This document shows positions 35,725 through 45,257 of a DNA stretch of 64,000 bases, piece after piece. The stretch covers positions 62,001-126,000 of the forward strand of contig NC_050719.1 of assembly GCF_013402915.1 (NCBI RefSeq). Reading direction: 5' to 3'. This DNA comes from Zygotorulaspora mrakii. Lineage: Eukaryota > Ascomycota > Saccharomycetes > Saccharomycetales > Saccharomycetaceae. The position numbers and the translations under genes were made by a program. Below the pieces are notes generated by a model that saw nothing but the letters and a program-made list of their open reading frames with translations, made no database searches and had not been told where the DNA came from. The first letter of the stretch is position 1. Every line of letters starts with the position of its first letter.

Positions 35725-36500
35725 ATCTTTGAAAATATGATTCAATTCTATTATTTCGTGATGATATCGGGAGAATGGATTTCAATCAAGTTTCTTCATT
35801 TTATCTCAACTTTTTAAACAGTTGTGTAGCTCTGAGTTTTGGTTAGCAAATTATGCAGAACCCCAGCCGCTAAATAATTGGAGATCATCTAAGACTGAAT
35901 AAAGTACGATGCTTGAAATGAAGAAAAAATAACGGACACAGAGAGTGCTCGTGCTGCTACTTGAAACTGGAAATTTGTTGGAAAAAACTTTTTTTTCCGC
36001 TAGTATCTAGTAGCTCAAGAAGGAGTTAATTACAATTTCTATTCCAATTTCATCTATGACCTGCAATGAACACGTAGTTTTCACGTTTTCTTGTTGCAAC
36101 TGTCAAAAGATAATCTAACATCTATGTACATTATGGAGGCGACACCTGTTGACAACTCCTTCAACCATCGTGTATTGGTGAAGAATGAGAAGCTTCTTGA
36201 TAATTACGCAGCAAAGTTTAACGAAGACCATATATAGCATGACGTTCTCAATTTAATTGTCAACTTTTTTTGCAGAGCAATTGTAAAAGGAATCTCAAGT
36301 ATCAAAGAACCTGTATTGATATAATTGCCATTGATACAGGTATCTGTGGTTTTCTTTTGTAGTGATTCTGCTTTCTTCCATGCATTTTCTTCTGAGGCAG
36401 CTTGAAATAAGGCTAAGCGAAGGGGGAACAAAAGATAGTGATTGCCCTTCCCTCACTGATAATTCGGGCAGAAAATCAGGCGGACCTGTTGCACCAAAAA
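35725..36500. other. Intergenic, GID7 promoter
   Basis: About 780 bp. It has an inverted A/T block GGAAAAAACTTTTTTTTCC near 35981-35999, probably a nucleosome-excluding poly(dA:dT) tract. No further gene or repeat found. Confidence 0.55.
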
Positions 36501-38807
36501 ATGCCCTTATCCTATGATCGAAACAGTGATAGGCCAGACGTATTTGTTCCTTCATACACAAGCAAACGTAAGAAGTCAATGATTGTTTCTTCAAATGAAG
36601 TTCAGATGAATCAGAATTCAAATACAGCAAATGGACAAAACGACTTGCGCCTCTTTGATAAGGAACAGCTTGCAAAATTATTAATACATGCGTTGAAAGA
36701 ACTTGGTTATAATCAATCATCGAATGCATTGCAGGAGGAGACTGGTGGTATTCAGGTGGAGTCTGCCGTAGTCCAGAAACTTTTCAATATAATTCGAAGC
36801 GGCAACTATGAGAATATCACAGTATCACTACTCTGTCAACTACCATTGAAATATGGCTCATTAAATTCAGAGCATATTGCTGGGCATCTCTCTCAGGGGC
36901 AGCCTCCTTTTAATCAATCAGGTTACCTAGGAACGAGCAGTGAAGACAACTCCATGAAAATTGAGAACATTATTGTTCAGGGTACTGATTGGCAAAGAGT
37001 CATTGCACAAATGCAACAAGAGCTCAAGAATTTTGAAAGTATTCTACCGGTTTCTGGTAAATCTTTTGATTCTCAAATTGCTGTGCAGCTAATAAGCCTT
37101 GTGGAAATTATGGTTTTGATAAACAGAGAAATATTTCTGGAGCTAGTTTTTGATCAGCAGAATCCTCCTATTGCTGTCTTATTTTTGAGAAATATACTAC
37201 GCAAATACATTCAGCTTTGGGATTCTTTACTTTCTCTGGAAAACCACTTTTTAGATAAGGATACGACATTTACGCCGGATAATCTTCTAAGGGAAATGAC
37301 TACAATTCTCACAAGTCCATTTGATTCAAACCAAAGAAACACTATGTGGCATGGGTCATTGGCGAGGTCTCGTGAAACATTGATAGAAGAGATATCAGAC
37401 TATATTAATCCAAATGACTTAGTACCTAAAGGAAGGTTGCTCACGCTGTTGAAACAGGCAATTACGTACCAGCAAACGCAAGAGGCTTTTTCAGCTGTCG
37501 CAGAGAACGAAGAACTCGCAACCATTGAAAATGGCGAGCAAAGCACTTCGTTCAAACAATGCAATAAGAAGTTCAACTTATTGCAAGACAACATCTCCAC
37601 GTTTCAACAAATCAAATTCGTAGAGGAAAAAACTTTGATTCAAAATGTTGACGAAATTTGGTACTTACAATTTTCACCGGATGGGAAGTATCTTGCCAGT
37701 GCATCTGCCGACTCCTTAACAGATCGAAAAATAATGATATATGATGTTGAAAATGATTTTCAGGTCTACAAAGTTTTAGCTGGTAATGACCAATGCGTAT
37801 TGTACCTTTCGTTTTCTCCTGACAGTCGATATGTAGTCTCGTGCCCCTTTAATGAAATGGCCAATGTCTATGATATTCACTCTAAAGGAGAATCAACTAA
37901 CATTAATCCCAATTCGGAGAATGGGTTGATTGCGGAAGTAATTGCACCCATAAATACCTTCCAAATTCCAAGTACTCCTGGTAGCCCGGAAGCTGCCTCT
38001 AATAACTGTGGGGGACCCCCAAGAATTTGGTGCTGCGATTGGTTTCATACTTCGGATCACAAAGGGAGATTCGTTGTCGGTTCCCCCGATCGTGAAGTTG
38101 CTATATATGATATGAATAGAAATGCCATAATACTAAGGCTTTCAAATTCAATTTGTCCTCCTTTAAACGGTACAAATGACTTAGGTAGCGCGCCTTTGGA
38201 ACCCTTTCCTCGAGTGCACGATTTAAAAATTACGGCAGATGATAATTATTTGATACTGATGACGCACCAGGGCAATATCGACGTATATGATTTGACTCAG
38301 CTGCCTAGCAATGAAAAAGTCGAAGCAAAAGAAGCTAACTTGGACAAAGTGCTACTGCCGAGAATTTCAAGATTAACTGTTCAGAAAAGGATGACCTGTA
38401 TCTCATTACCTAATATAGTGGATCCAAAAAGTCCACTCGCTTCTTTACTTTTAGTGAGCTTACAGTCTAATGAACTTCAACTGTGGGATTTCAAAGAGCA
38501 AATATTGGTCCAAAAGTTTTTTGGACAGCGTCAGGAACAATTTATTATACGATCGTGCTTTGGCTACAATAACGAACTCATTGCAAGTGGCTCCGAAGAT
38601 GGCAAAATTTACATTTGGGATAGAATTAATGGGAATATTGTTGGCGTGCTAACAGCTCATGTTACGCAGAGACCAGTGCCGAGTGGTAGTAATAAAAAGT
38701 TTGGCAAGAATTGTAATGTTGTCGCTTGGAGCCCAACAAACAAAGCACTTTGTGCGTCAGGTGGTGATGATGGTTATATTAAAATTTGGAGAGTAGGTAC
38801 AGAGTAG
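36501..38807 (+). CDS. GID7: GID7, subunit of the GID ubiquitin ligase
   Basis: Start taken at the first ATG in frame, 36501 (MPLSYDRNSDRPD), 768 residues versus 745 in S. cerevisiae; TAG at 38805-38807. Gid7 (WDR26 family) is the scaffold that joins GID complexes into the chelator assembly. With it the ligase degrades fructose-1,6-bisphosphatase and other gluconeogenic enzymes when glucose returns. Visible domains: LisH (~54-88, LAKLLIHALKELGYNQSSN), CTLH/CRA helices (~90-330), then WD40 repeats (~345-768) with blades such as WYLQFSPDGKYLASASAD, LIASGSEDGKIYIWD and LCASGGDDGYIKIWRV. Convergent with ATG22, as in YCL039W-YCL038C. Confidence 0.95.
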   Translation: MPLSYDRNSDRPDVFVPSYTSKRKKSMIVSSNEVQMNQNSNTANGQNDLRLFDKEQLAKLLIHALKELGYNQSSNALQEETGGIQVESAVVQKLFNIIRSGNYENITVSLLCQLPLKYGSLNSEHIAGHLSQGQPPFNQSGYLGTSSEDNSMKIENIIVQGTDWQRVIAQMQQELKNFESILPVSGKSFDSQIAVQLISLVEIMVLINREIFLELVFDQQNPPIAVLFLRNILRKYIQLWDSLLSLENHFLDKDTTFTPDNLLREMTTILTSPFDSNQRNTMWHGSLARSRETLIEEISDYINPNDLVPKGRLLTLLKQAITYQQTQEAFSAVAENEELATIENGEQSTSFKQCNKKFNLLQDNISTFQQIKFVEEKTLIQNVDEIWYLQFSPDGKYLASASADSLTDRKIMIYDVENDFQVYKVLAGNDQCVLYLSFSPDSRYVVSCPFNEMANVYDIHSKGESTNINPNSENGLIAEVIAPINTFQIPSTPGSPEAASNNCGGPPRIWCCDWFHTSDHKGRFVVGSPDREVAIYDMNRNAIILRLSNSICPPLNGTNDLGSAPLEPFPRVHDLKITADDNYLILMTHQGNIDVYDLTQLPSNEKVEAKEANLDKVLLPRISRLTVQKRMTCISLPNIVDPKSPLASLLLVSLQSNELQLWDFKEQILVQKFFGQRQEQFIIRSCFGYNNELIASGSEDGKIYIWDRINGNIVGVLTAHVTQRPVPSGSNKKFGKNCNVVAWSPTNKALCASGGDDGYIKIWRVGTE

Positions 38808-38897
38808 TATCATATAGAAAATACGTTTGTTTAAAGACAGCTTTTGAAGATTCAATGGCTTACATATCTATATGTGGCGCCCAATGCCGTTCATATA

Positions 38898-40460
38898 CTA
38901 ATGGCTATTTTGGAGTATCTGAACATCCGTTTCAACCCTGGATAATTCTTGTGCTTCCACTTTTGCTCTTGAGATGTTTAGTGTATTCAGTACTGGTAAA
39001 GATAAAACCAGCAAGAAGAAAAGCAGATAAAAAGAATATCTTATATTGTGAGTTCTGTCAGTCAGGAAGCCAACCAAAACTGGTCCAACAATCGATGATC
39101 CTTTGTCCGTTATACTGAATAAACTAAAGAAAGTAGATTCACGTCCCTTTGGAATTATTAAACTGAACAACGAACGGGACACTGCTGAAAGGCCACCGAG
39201 CGAAATACCGTACCAGAAAGCCATAATATACATTTCAAATTGGTGTTTCAAACCAAAACTGTTGAAAAAGAAACCTAGCATACCATATAACGGAATGACA
39301 CTAGCCCAGCAAATAATGTAGAGGAGTGTATTTTTGGCTGACCAGTTGAATCTCTGTGCGATGAAATGGGGAATGAAATAAGCGCCAATAATAGCGTTCA
39401 CCATGGTCAAAATACTAATTACAATCAGCTGAAGAGTGCTCATCTTTAATTCTGTCTTGGAGAAAAGTATGGCAGTAGAATTGATTGTCGTAAGGGAATC
39501 ACTGATGATGAACCAGCCTATCAGAAAAATCACAACATCTTTTAATAACCGTGCATGTTTTATCGCCTCAAATATAGAAGTCCAGCCGTACCGCATATAC
39601 TCCCATTTGAATAAAGATTGAGAAAAGTCGTCGACATCGGAAGATGCCTCTACAATGAGTGATGGCGTCTCGACATCTGCAAGTAACCAAAAAATTGGAG
39701 TTTGCCACGCGACCCACCACAGGCCAACAAACATAGCTCCCAATTGAATGTTATCTTGCGATTTACTTCGTTTTATGAGCCACATTGTAGCTACTTGAAC
39801 GAAAAGTGCACTTGAATAACCTATGCTAGCTCCACAACCACTTATGATACTTGTTAGACTATCGACGTCTTTGTTCATCTGCGATGAGTCATATTTTATG
39901 AGATCGGACACGAATGACGGCAACAAAGAGTTCCCTACTACATTCACAACCCCATAACATGTATTGGCAGTAATACATAGCAGGGCAAGCGAATAGTATT
40001 GATTGCTATTCAATTGTGAAATCAAAATAAGGGATAAAGAACCAAAAACTCCGAAGAATATTAAAACCTTACTTTTGAATCTGACCGATTTCCAAATATC
40101 GGCTAGGCCTGAGACAGTTATTACAAGTATAGTTTGAAACAACACACTGGCAGAAAAGGTATAAAGGGCGAAACTAGAAGTATCAATGAAAACGCGATTG
40201 TCAAATAGGCCTAGCACGCACTTTTCATGACTTTCTGAACACGAAATGGAGTGATCATCTACTAAAACACCATTCATTCTGGCAAATTGCTCTAACAACA
40301 ATGGAATATATGTGGCAACTGCAGAGACAGCGAACGGCTCACTTGAAAAGGAATAAAAATACCATCCTCTTATGTTGTTTTTTGTTTTTTGAGCACATAA
40401 AGAGGCCCTTAAAGGATCTATGCCAGTATTGGCTCCTGTGTTAGAGGCTCCGTACGACAT
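38898..40460 (-). CDS. ATG22: ATG22, vacuolar amino-acid effluxer
   Basis: 520 residues (S. cerevisiae Atg22 528); ATG at 40458-40460, TAG at 38898-38900. A major-facilitator-type protein with about 12 hydrophobic segments. Its N terminus has the family block NNIRGWYFYSFSSEPFAVSA (residues 28-47), and conserved patches include YGISLGGLSAVSRSLFSLIIPKGRES and SIVGPVLVGFLTDRT toward the C terminus. Atg22 exports leucine and other amino acids from the vacuole after autophagic breakdown, jointly with Avt3 and Avt4. Neighbours GID7 and SRO9 match chromosome III order. Confidence 0.95.
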   Translation of the reverse strand: MSYGASNTGANTGIDPLRASLCAQKTKNNIRGWYFYSFSSEPFAVSAVATYIPLLLEQFARMNGVLVDDHSISCSESHEKCVLGLFDNRVFIDTSSFALYTFSASVLFQTILVITVSGLADIWKSVRFKSKVLIFFGVFGSLSLILISQLNSNQYYSLALLCITANTCYGVVNVVGNSLLPSFVSDLIKYDSSQMNKDVDSLTSIISGCGASIGYSSALFVQVATMWLIKRSKSQDNIQLGAMFVGLWWVAWQTPIFWLLADVETPSLIVEASSDVDDFSQSLFKWEYMRYGWTSIFEAIKHARLLKDVVIFLIGWFIISDSLTTINSTAILFSKTELKMSTLQLIVISILTMVNAIIGAYFIPHFIAQRFNWSAKNTLLYIICWASVIPLYGMLGFFFNSFGLKHQFEMYIMAFWYGISLGGLSAVSRSLFSLIIPKGRESTFFSLFSITDKGSSIVGPVLVGFLTDRTHNIRYSFYLLFFLLVLSLPVLNTLNISRAKVEAQELSRVETDVQILQNSH

Positions 40461-41106
40461 TTCACTCGCCTTTTCCTCGAGAATACGTGTTTTTCTTACA
40501 TGTATGTTACCTTGTCCCTTAACTTTTTGAAGGTTCGCGCATCAAGTCTTCTTTATATGATAACTGAAAATAAAAGCAGTCACTACCATATTAGTTGTGA
40601 AGACTTGTAACAGACTCACTGAGAAAAAAATTCAAGCATATTCTTTATATACATATAGGAAAAAAGTCTAAAAAAACCCAAGAATGATGTGAAATGATTG
40701 TCATTGCATGCATCAATGGCGGCTATAGTTGGTTGAATGGGAATCGCTTGAATCATTTCTCTGGCATAATTCATATCATTTACAATTATACTCGTACCAT
40801 GGAAAAAGGACATCCATTATAGTGTAGCTTACAAAGATTATTCTGAAAAATAACAGCTAATGCGACGAAGAAGGAAATAGCAGTGACAGCAAACATGAGG
40901 AGGATGTACATATGCATTAAAAAAAATGCTTGCTGACGTTTGATACTCTTTTCTCGCCTGTCAGGAACAAAGTATGAAGTCCCAAATCTTGATTTACATT
41001 TTTTCTTTATTATCTTGGATAACTTGAAGTGGATCTCAAACTAGGTGTACCAAAGTAGTGCAACAATATTAGTAGTGATGATTACAAAAAGATGAACAGC
41101 AACTGA
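40461..41106. other. Intergenic between ATG22 start and SRO9 stop
   Basis: 646 bp, AT-rich with several T-runs. A 65-codon ATG-initiated frame on the minus strand (40616-40813) is discussed under rejected items. No RNA gene recognised. Confidence 0.55.
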
Positions 41107-42651
41107 TTATTGTTTCGCTTCATTTCCTTGCGAATCTTCAAAGTTGGATGTACTGGGGGCATTACTGCTTTTCTGTTCTCCAACATCTTTGTGTCCATTA
41201 GGGTTGAAAGACTCGTCATAAATTGGAGCGTTCATTGGCTGGGTGGGAAGATTTGTAGCAATCTCATGGATTGATTCTGGAGTTAAAATTTCTTTTATCT
41301 CGACGAAGGTAGAAAATGTTTCAGGTAAAAGTGAGGCCCAGTTTTTTGAACGAATAAAATATTGAGATAATAATAAATCATCATCAAAATCTTCTTCCCC
41401 TTTGATGGATCCAACGGCAATTTCGACGGTTGCGTTTTCATTGCTGATAATTTGTTTTAAAGCCGCATGAATCAAATTCGAATCACCACCAAATGACATA
41501 TTAACAATTCTGTAAAATTTTGAAATTAGAGGCAAAGGAGCGTAGCCTTCTTTCGACAATTTAGATCTCAAATAATTGTCTCTGTCCAAATTCTCAGCAC
41601 TGAAATAGTACTCAATTTGCTTAGCAATATTGTTAATGGCCAGCATCATAGGTTGAACACTATAATATGGTTGATACATTTGGCTGGCATCGATCTGATG
41701 ATATCTTGGATGAAACCCATTCTTGAATGAACGAGGTACGCGACCGTGGTAAGGCTCGAAAGAATTTCTCTGCTGCTGGAAAGGGACAAAATTGGGTTGT
41801 TGAAATGCTTCATTATTGTTATAGTTGTTATAGTACTTTTTTCTCTGGGAATTATTTTGCTGATAAGGATAATGCTGGTTTTGATCGGTTTGGTTATTTC
41901 TTCTATTTTGCGGTTGATTGTGAGATAGAGATTCATTATACTGGGTAAAATTTGAGGTTTTTTCAAAAGAACTTGAATGAAGCGATTCTTGATTATCAGA
42001 ATCCAATGATTGTGAGTCTTGAGGTCTGGATGCTCCTCCGTCCTGTAAGCGCTGGTCGTTCGAACTTGACTCATCCACTCCCCCCTGAGAACCGGTCGAG
42101 TCATCGTCATTTGCTATTTTTCCGTCATTGTCATTACTTCTGCCCCTGATACCACTGACTTTATGCTGCTGCTTTTTGAGATGTTGGGGCTGTCTTTGCC
42201 CCTGCTGTCCATCTTGCTGGTGCTGGTGCTTCTTCTTCCTGAAACCTGTATTATTCGACTTGGCATTGCCATTAGCTTTGGATGGGTTCTTCTTGCCACC
42301 TGACCCACTTCTCTTAGAGCCCGAAACGACAATTGACGCCTTTATTGGTACCCATTTGGTACCAGAACTTACAGATGCGGTTGGTCTACTCTTCTTTTTC
42401 TTGTTTGCCTCCAGAGACTCAATTGTAATGTTCGCAACTGAAACGTCAGAAGACAAAGACTTCCAAGGAGATTTTGTAGGCATTGGGGCCGGCGTTAAGA
42501 TAGGCTCTTTTTTCTTGGTCCCCGAAGACTCATGTTCGGCTTCGGATTGACTCTTGGGAGCCATCTCTGATGGAGTAGCTTCAGCAGGTTGATCATCCAT
42601 CGTTTCTTTGACCACAATAGGAGCAGGTCTTTTTTCCATGACAGACGACAT
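41107..42651 (-). CDS. SRO9: SRO9/SLF1-family La-motif RNA-binding protein
   Basis: 514 residues, longer than S. cerevisiae Sro9 (434) and Slf1 (447); ATG at 42649-42651, TAA at 41107-41109. The C-terminal La motif (LAM, about 335-425) is clear: NNIAKQIEYYFSAENLDRDN, YLRSKLSKEGYAPLPLISKF and FYRIVNMSFGGD. The N-terminal two thirds is low-complexity, rich in Lys, Gln, Asn and Ser, with KKK and polyglutamine-like blocks. Sro9 and Slf1 associate with translating ribosomes, affect mRNA stability and copper/oxidative tolerance; Sro9 was found as a suppressor of rho3. This single gene represents both duplicates. Confidence 0.93.
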   Translation of the reverse strand: MSSVMEKRPAPIVVKETMDDQPAEATPSEMAPKSQSEAEHESSGTKKKEPILTPAPMPTKSPWKSLSSDVSVANITIESLEANKKKKSRPTASVSSGTKWVPIKASIVVSGSKRSGSGGKKNPSKANGNAKSNNTGFRKKKHQHQQDGQQGQRQPQHLKKQQHKVSGIRGRSNDNDGKIANDDDSTGSQGGVDESSSNDQRLQDGGASRPQDSQSLDSDNQESLHSSSFEKTSNFTQYNESLSHNQPQNRRNNQTDQNQHYPYQQNNSQRKKYYNNYNNNEAFQQPNFVPFQQQRNSFEPYHGRVPRSFKNGFHPRYHQIDASQMYQPYYSVQPMMLAINNIAKQIEYYFSAENLDRDNYLRSKLSKEGYAPLPLISKFYRIVNMSFGGDSNLIHAALKQIISNENATVEIAVGSIKGEEDFDDDLLLSQYFIRSKNWASLLPETFSTFVEIKEILTPESIHEIATNLPTQPMNAPIYDESFNPNGHKDVGEQKSSNAPSTSNFEDSQGNEAKQ

Positions 42652-43084
42652 TCTTTTAAGCGACCGATGACACTAGCTTTCTTACAAATGGCGCTTTCAA
42701 AAATCGACAGACGAAAAGGAGCCTGACTTATAACTTTGTAGTTCAAAGTAGAATCCAATCTCTAGAACAAGTAGCACTAATACAGCTAGACGAATTAATT
42801 TACCTTGATGGTACCCAAACGCATCACTACCAAAGCTTGTTAAACTGAAAAAATTTTTAAACTATTCATGAGGGCATCGCTCGTTGACAGAGAAGAGATG
42901 AAAACCTGCTTGGGGTACCCATACACCGCAGGTAAAATTAATTATTTGAAAAGAGATGGCCATTAAGCGTCAGCAATCTATCTCTGCAAGGAAGAAAATT
43001 TTACTGAAAATGATCCATTTGTTATGAACAAAGGAATCTTGTAGAGTGCTATGATGAAGTTTATCGCTAGTAGGACACTAGCGA
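42652..43084. other. Intergenic, divergent promoter of SRO9 and GFD2
   Basis: 433 bp between divergent starts, including a poly(A)/T-containing stretch near 42848. No motif cluster that I would defend. Confidence 0.55.
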
Positions 43085-44557
43085 ATGAAACGGAGTTTTG
43101 GGAAATTTATCAGTCAATCTCAGATCCGGGAGAGAGCGCGGCATAAGGTGAACAGGATATCAACAGATAATTTTTCTATGGCTCAAAAGAAAATAAGTGT
43201 GCGGGGCTTGCCTGACAACAACATCTCAAGTTCTTCAAGGTACTGGCGTGCGAGAGGTTTGATTGAGAATGAGAGTGGCCATGGGCAACCGTCCTGGATT
43301 GAGGAACAAGAACAATTCGCAAAGCTGCATAAAATACCATATAATGGAAAGGGAGAAGTTGCGACGGAATTGGCCGATAACATCGAAAAATATTTAGATA
43401 AGGTTCGAGCTAGGTTCAAAAAAGAGGAGGATATAAGCGACATGAAACTGGCACAGAAACTTGCGGTTTACAAGAAGCAGTGGATGCGCCTCTACGACGG
43501 GGTGGATCCTGATTCTCTGGTCCTCAACGGAACGGAGACGGTTGAAGTCAGAGAGCTGAAAAAAGCATACGACAAGGCAATCAAGGCCCTAAAAAGAGAA
43601 CATTCCCCTATAATACATCCATCACCGAGATCATCAAACTTTGACTATTTTTGTAATGGCATTCGGCTACTTGCATCAAAAAAGACAATATGTTTTTGCC
43701 TAGACGCAGAAGCGTTCGAGTTTGATAATGATATGGTCACCGAGATAGGTATCTCAATATATGATCCCAGAGAGAATTTTTTTTCATTCGTTCCGATAAC
43801 GAGAAATTATCATATAATCATTTCGGAAGCGCTGACTGTGCGAAATTCAAAATTTGTCATCGATTCCAAAGACTGCTACCAGCTTGGCGAAAGCCTCGTT
43901 CTTTCCTTGGGCGAGTGTGTGGAGTTTGTCCAGGCTCTTATAGATTTCTATCTCGAACCGAGAACCGTTGAGGACGAATCATGGTCAAGGGCGCTCGTGG
44001 GGCACAACGTCCAGGGGGACATCTCCTGGCTCAAGCAAATGGGTATCAAGATCCCCAAAGTCGCCAAAAACCACTCAGACAACCTGGACTACCAACTAAG
44101 TCACGTGAATGCCCCCAACGAGCCCATCTTTGTGCTGGATACTGAGAAACTGTATAGATTTACTTACGGAAACAAGGGCGGTAGCCTAGGCAAGCTGCTT
44201 CGTCTTCTGAAAATACCGCACTCCTTCTTACACAACGCTGGTAACGACGCCTACTATACGCTACAGTTGCTTCTACGCATGTGTGACATCAACTACCGGA
44301 AGCAAAACGGGCTTGACGATCTGATTGAGATGAACCGTCGCATCGAACAATGGCTCCAGCGTGAGCGCGAGGAGCCGAAAGTCGTCCCGATGTCCTATTT
44401 GGAAACAGTCAAGACCTTCCACGATTCATCGCGAATCAAAAAAGATTCGAACCCGTCCGGAAAGAAAAAAGGTAAGACCCTCGTTCATCAAACGGAATTT
44501 GGTGGCTCGCAATGGTACCCAACAGCTCGGGAAGCTTTTCTCAGTACCTTGAGATAG
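43085..44557 (+). CDS. GFD2: GFD2/YDR514C-family DEDDh exonuclease-fold protein
   Basis: 490 residues (YDR514C 483, Gfd2 566); ATG at 43085, TAG at 44555-44557. In-frame ATG at 43178 (MAQKKISVRG) is a possible later start. The C-terminal half is an RNase H-like exonuclease domain with all five DEDDh residues visible: D207 and E209 in FCLDAEAFEF, D312 in GHNVQGDISWL, and H383 and D388 in HNAGNDAYYTLQ. The N-terminal half is basic and helical. Gfd2 was found as a high-copy suppressor of a dbp5 mRNA-export mutant; the paralogue YDR514C is little studied. Intact catalytic residues suggest real nuclease activity on RNA or DNA; the substrate is unknown. Confidence 0.88.
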   Translation: MKRSFGKFISQSQIRERARHKVNRISTDNFSMAQKKISVRGLPDNNISSSSRYWRARGLIENESGHGQPSWIEEQEQFAKLHKIPYNGKGEVATELADNIEKYLDKVRARFKKEEDISDMKLAQKLAVYKKQWMRLYDGVDPDSLVLNGTETVEVRELKKAYDKAIKALKREHSPIIHPSPRSSNFDYFCNGIRLLASKKTICFCLDAEAFEFDNDMVTEIGISIYDPRENFFSFVPITRNYHIIISEALTVRNSKFVIDSKDCYQLGESLVLSLGECVEFVQALIDFYLEPRTVEDESWSRALVGHNVQGDISWLKQMGIKIPKVAKNHSDNLDYQLSHVNAPNEPIFVLDTEKLYRFTYGNKGGSLGKLLRLLKIPHSFLHNAGNDAYYTLQLLLRMCDINYRKQNGLDDLIEMNRRIEQWLQREREEPKVVPMSYLETVKTFHDSSRIKKDSNPSGKKKGKTLVHQTEFGGSQWYPTAREAFLSTLR

Positions 44558-45257
44558 ATATTTTATACAATGCAATACATTAACATAAAAAACACAAAAA
44601 CCAACAGCCTATACTCAGAAAGTACATTACGTTACCCTTTGGGGAAGCTGTACCAAGAGGGAGATTCGAAAGGCAATGATGCCTAAAACAAGAAACATGA
44701 TAAATTAGGGCTTCGTGAACGCAAGGACATGTTTTCAAATTGCGCCCCATTTGTCCTTGCATTGCAACGGATCTCGCGAATCCTGAGACATGTGGTTCCG
44801 CTCCCGATCCGTGCGTTCCTACTGTCCGAAAACGGTAACTGCAGGCATGCATTATCGAATGATGCCTGCCATTTTTGAAAAGTAAACCTCTTCGGGTAAA
44901 CACGAAAAAGCTTAAGCTGAAAAGAGCCAAACAATCATAGCTAATTGATGAATTAGTTTTGCGCTTGCTTCTTTGCCCAGCTGGAGAGAAGAAAAAGAAT
45001 AAGCTCCTCAATTTACATCGCTGTATATTCATTGTTGGACATTAACAACTTATCTCCGTTTTTCTGCTTTTACGGAATGGCGACGTACAGCAACACACAG
45101 CAAACAAAGGGACAAGAGAAAGCCAGCATATGGTTCAGTATAGTGCAGCTGGTTGGCTATATAAAAGATCTGTGCTACACTCACGATCCACCTACGATGC
45201 GCGACTTTGTCTCGTTTGACATAGCGAAAGACATTACATCTCTTTGTCAACTACAAG
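44558..45257. other. Intergenic, upstream region of the GPI adhesin-like gene
   Basis: 700 bp. It ends in a TATA box (45158-45165) and leader for the next gene. Several open frames of 60-150 codons on the minus strand have no protein-like features. Confidence 0.55.
45158..45165 (+). promoter_or_regulatory. TATA box of the GPI adhesin-like gene
   Basis: TATATAAA 93-100 bases upstream of the ATG at 45258, the usual spacing for a regulated, strongly expressed yeast gene. Confidence 0.5.

Noticed and set aside
36295..36729. 144-codon minus-strand frame overlapping the start of GID7
   Set aside because: Its 3' half is antisense to the conserved GID7 N terminus; not protein-like.
40616..40813. 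65-codon ATG-initiated frame, minus strand, between ATG22 and SRO9
   Set aside because: No signal peptide, transmembrane or family pattern; AT-rich, length within chance expectation. Conservation in a sister species would be needed to accept it.
42128..42550. 140-codon open frame on the plus strand
   Set aside because: Antisense to SRO9 low-complexity coding sequence; Cys/Leu/Phe-rich composition is a shadow of Lys/Gln codons.
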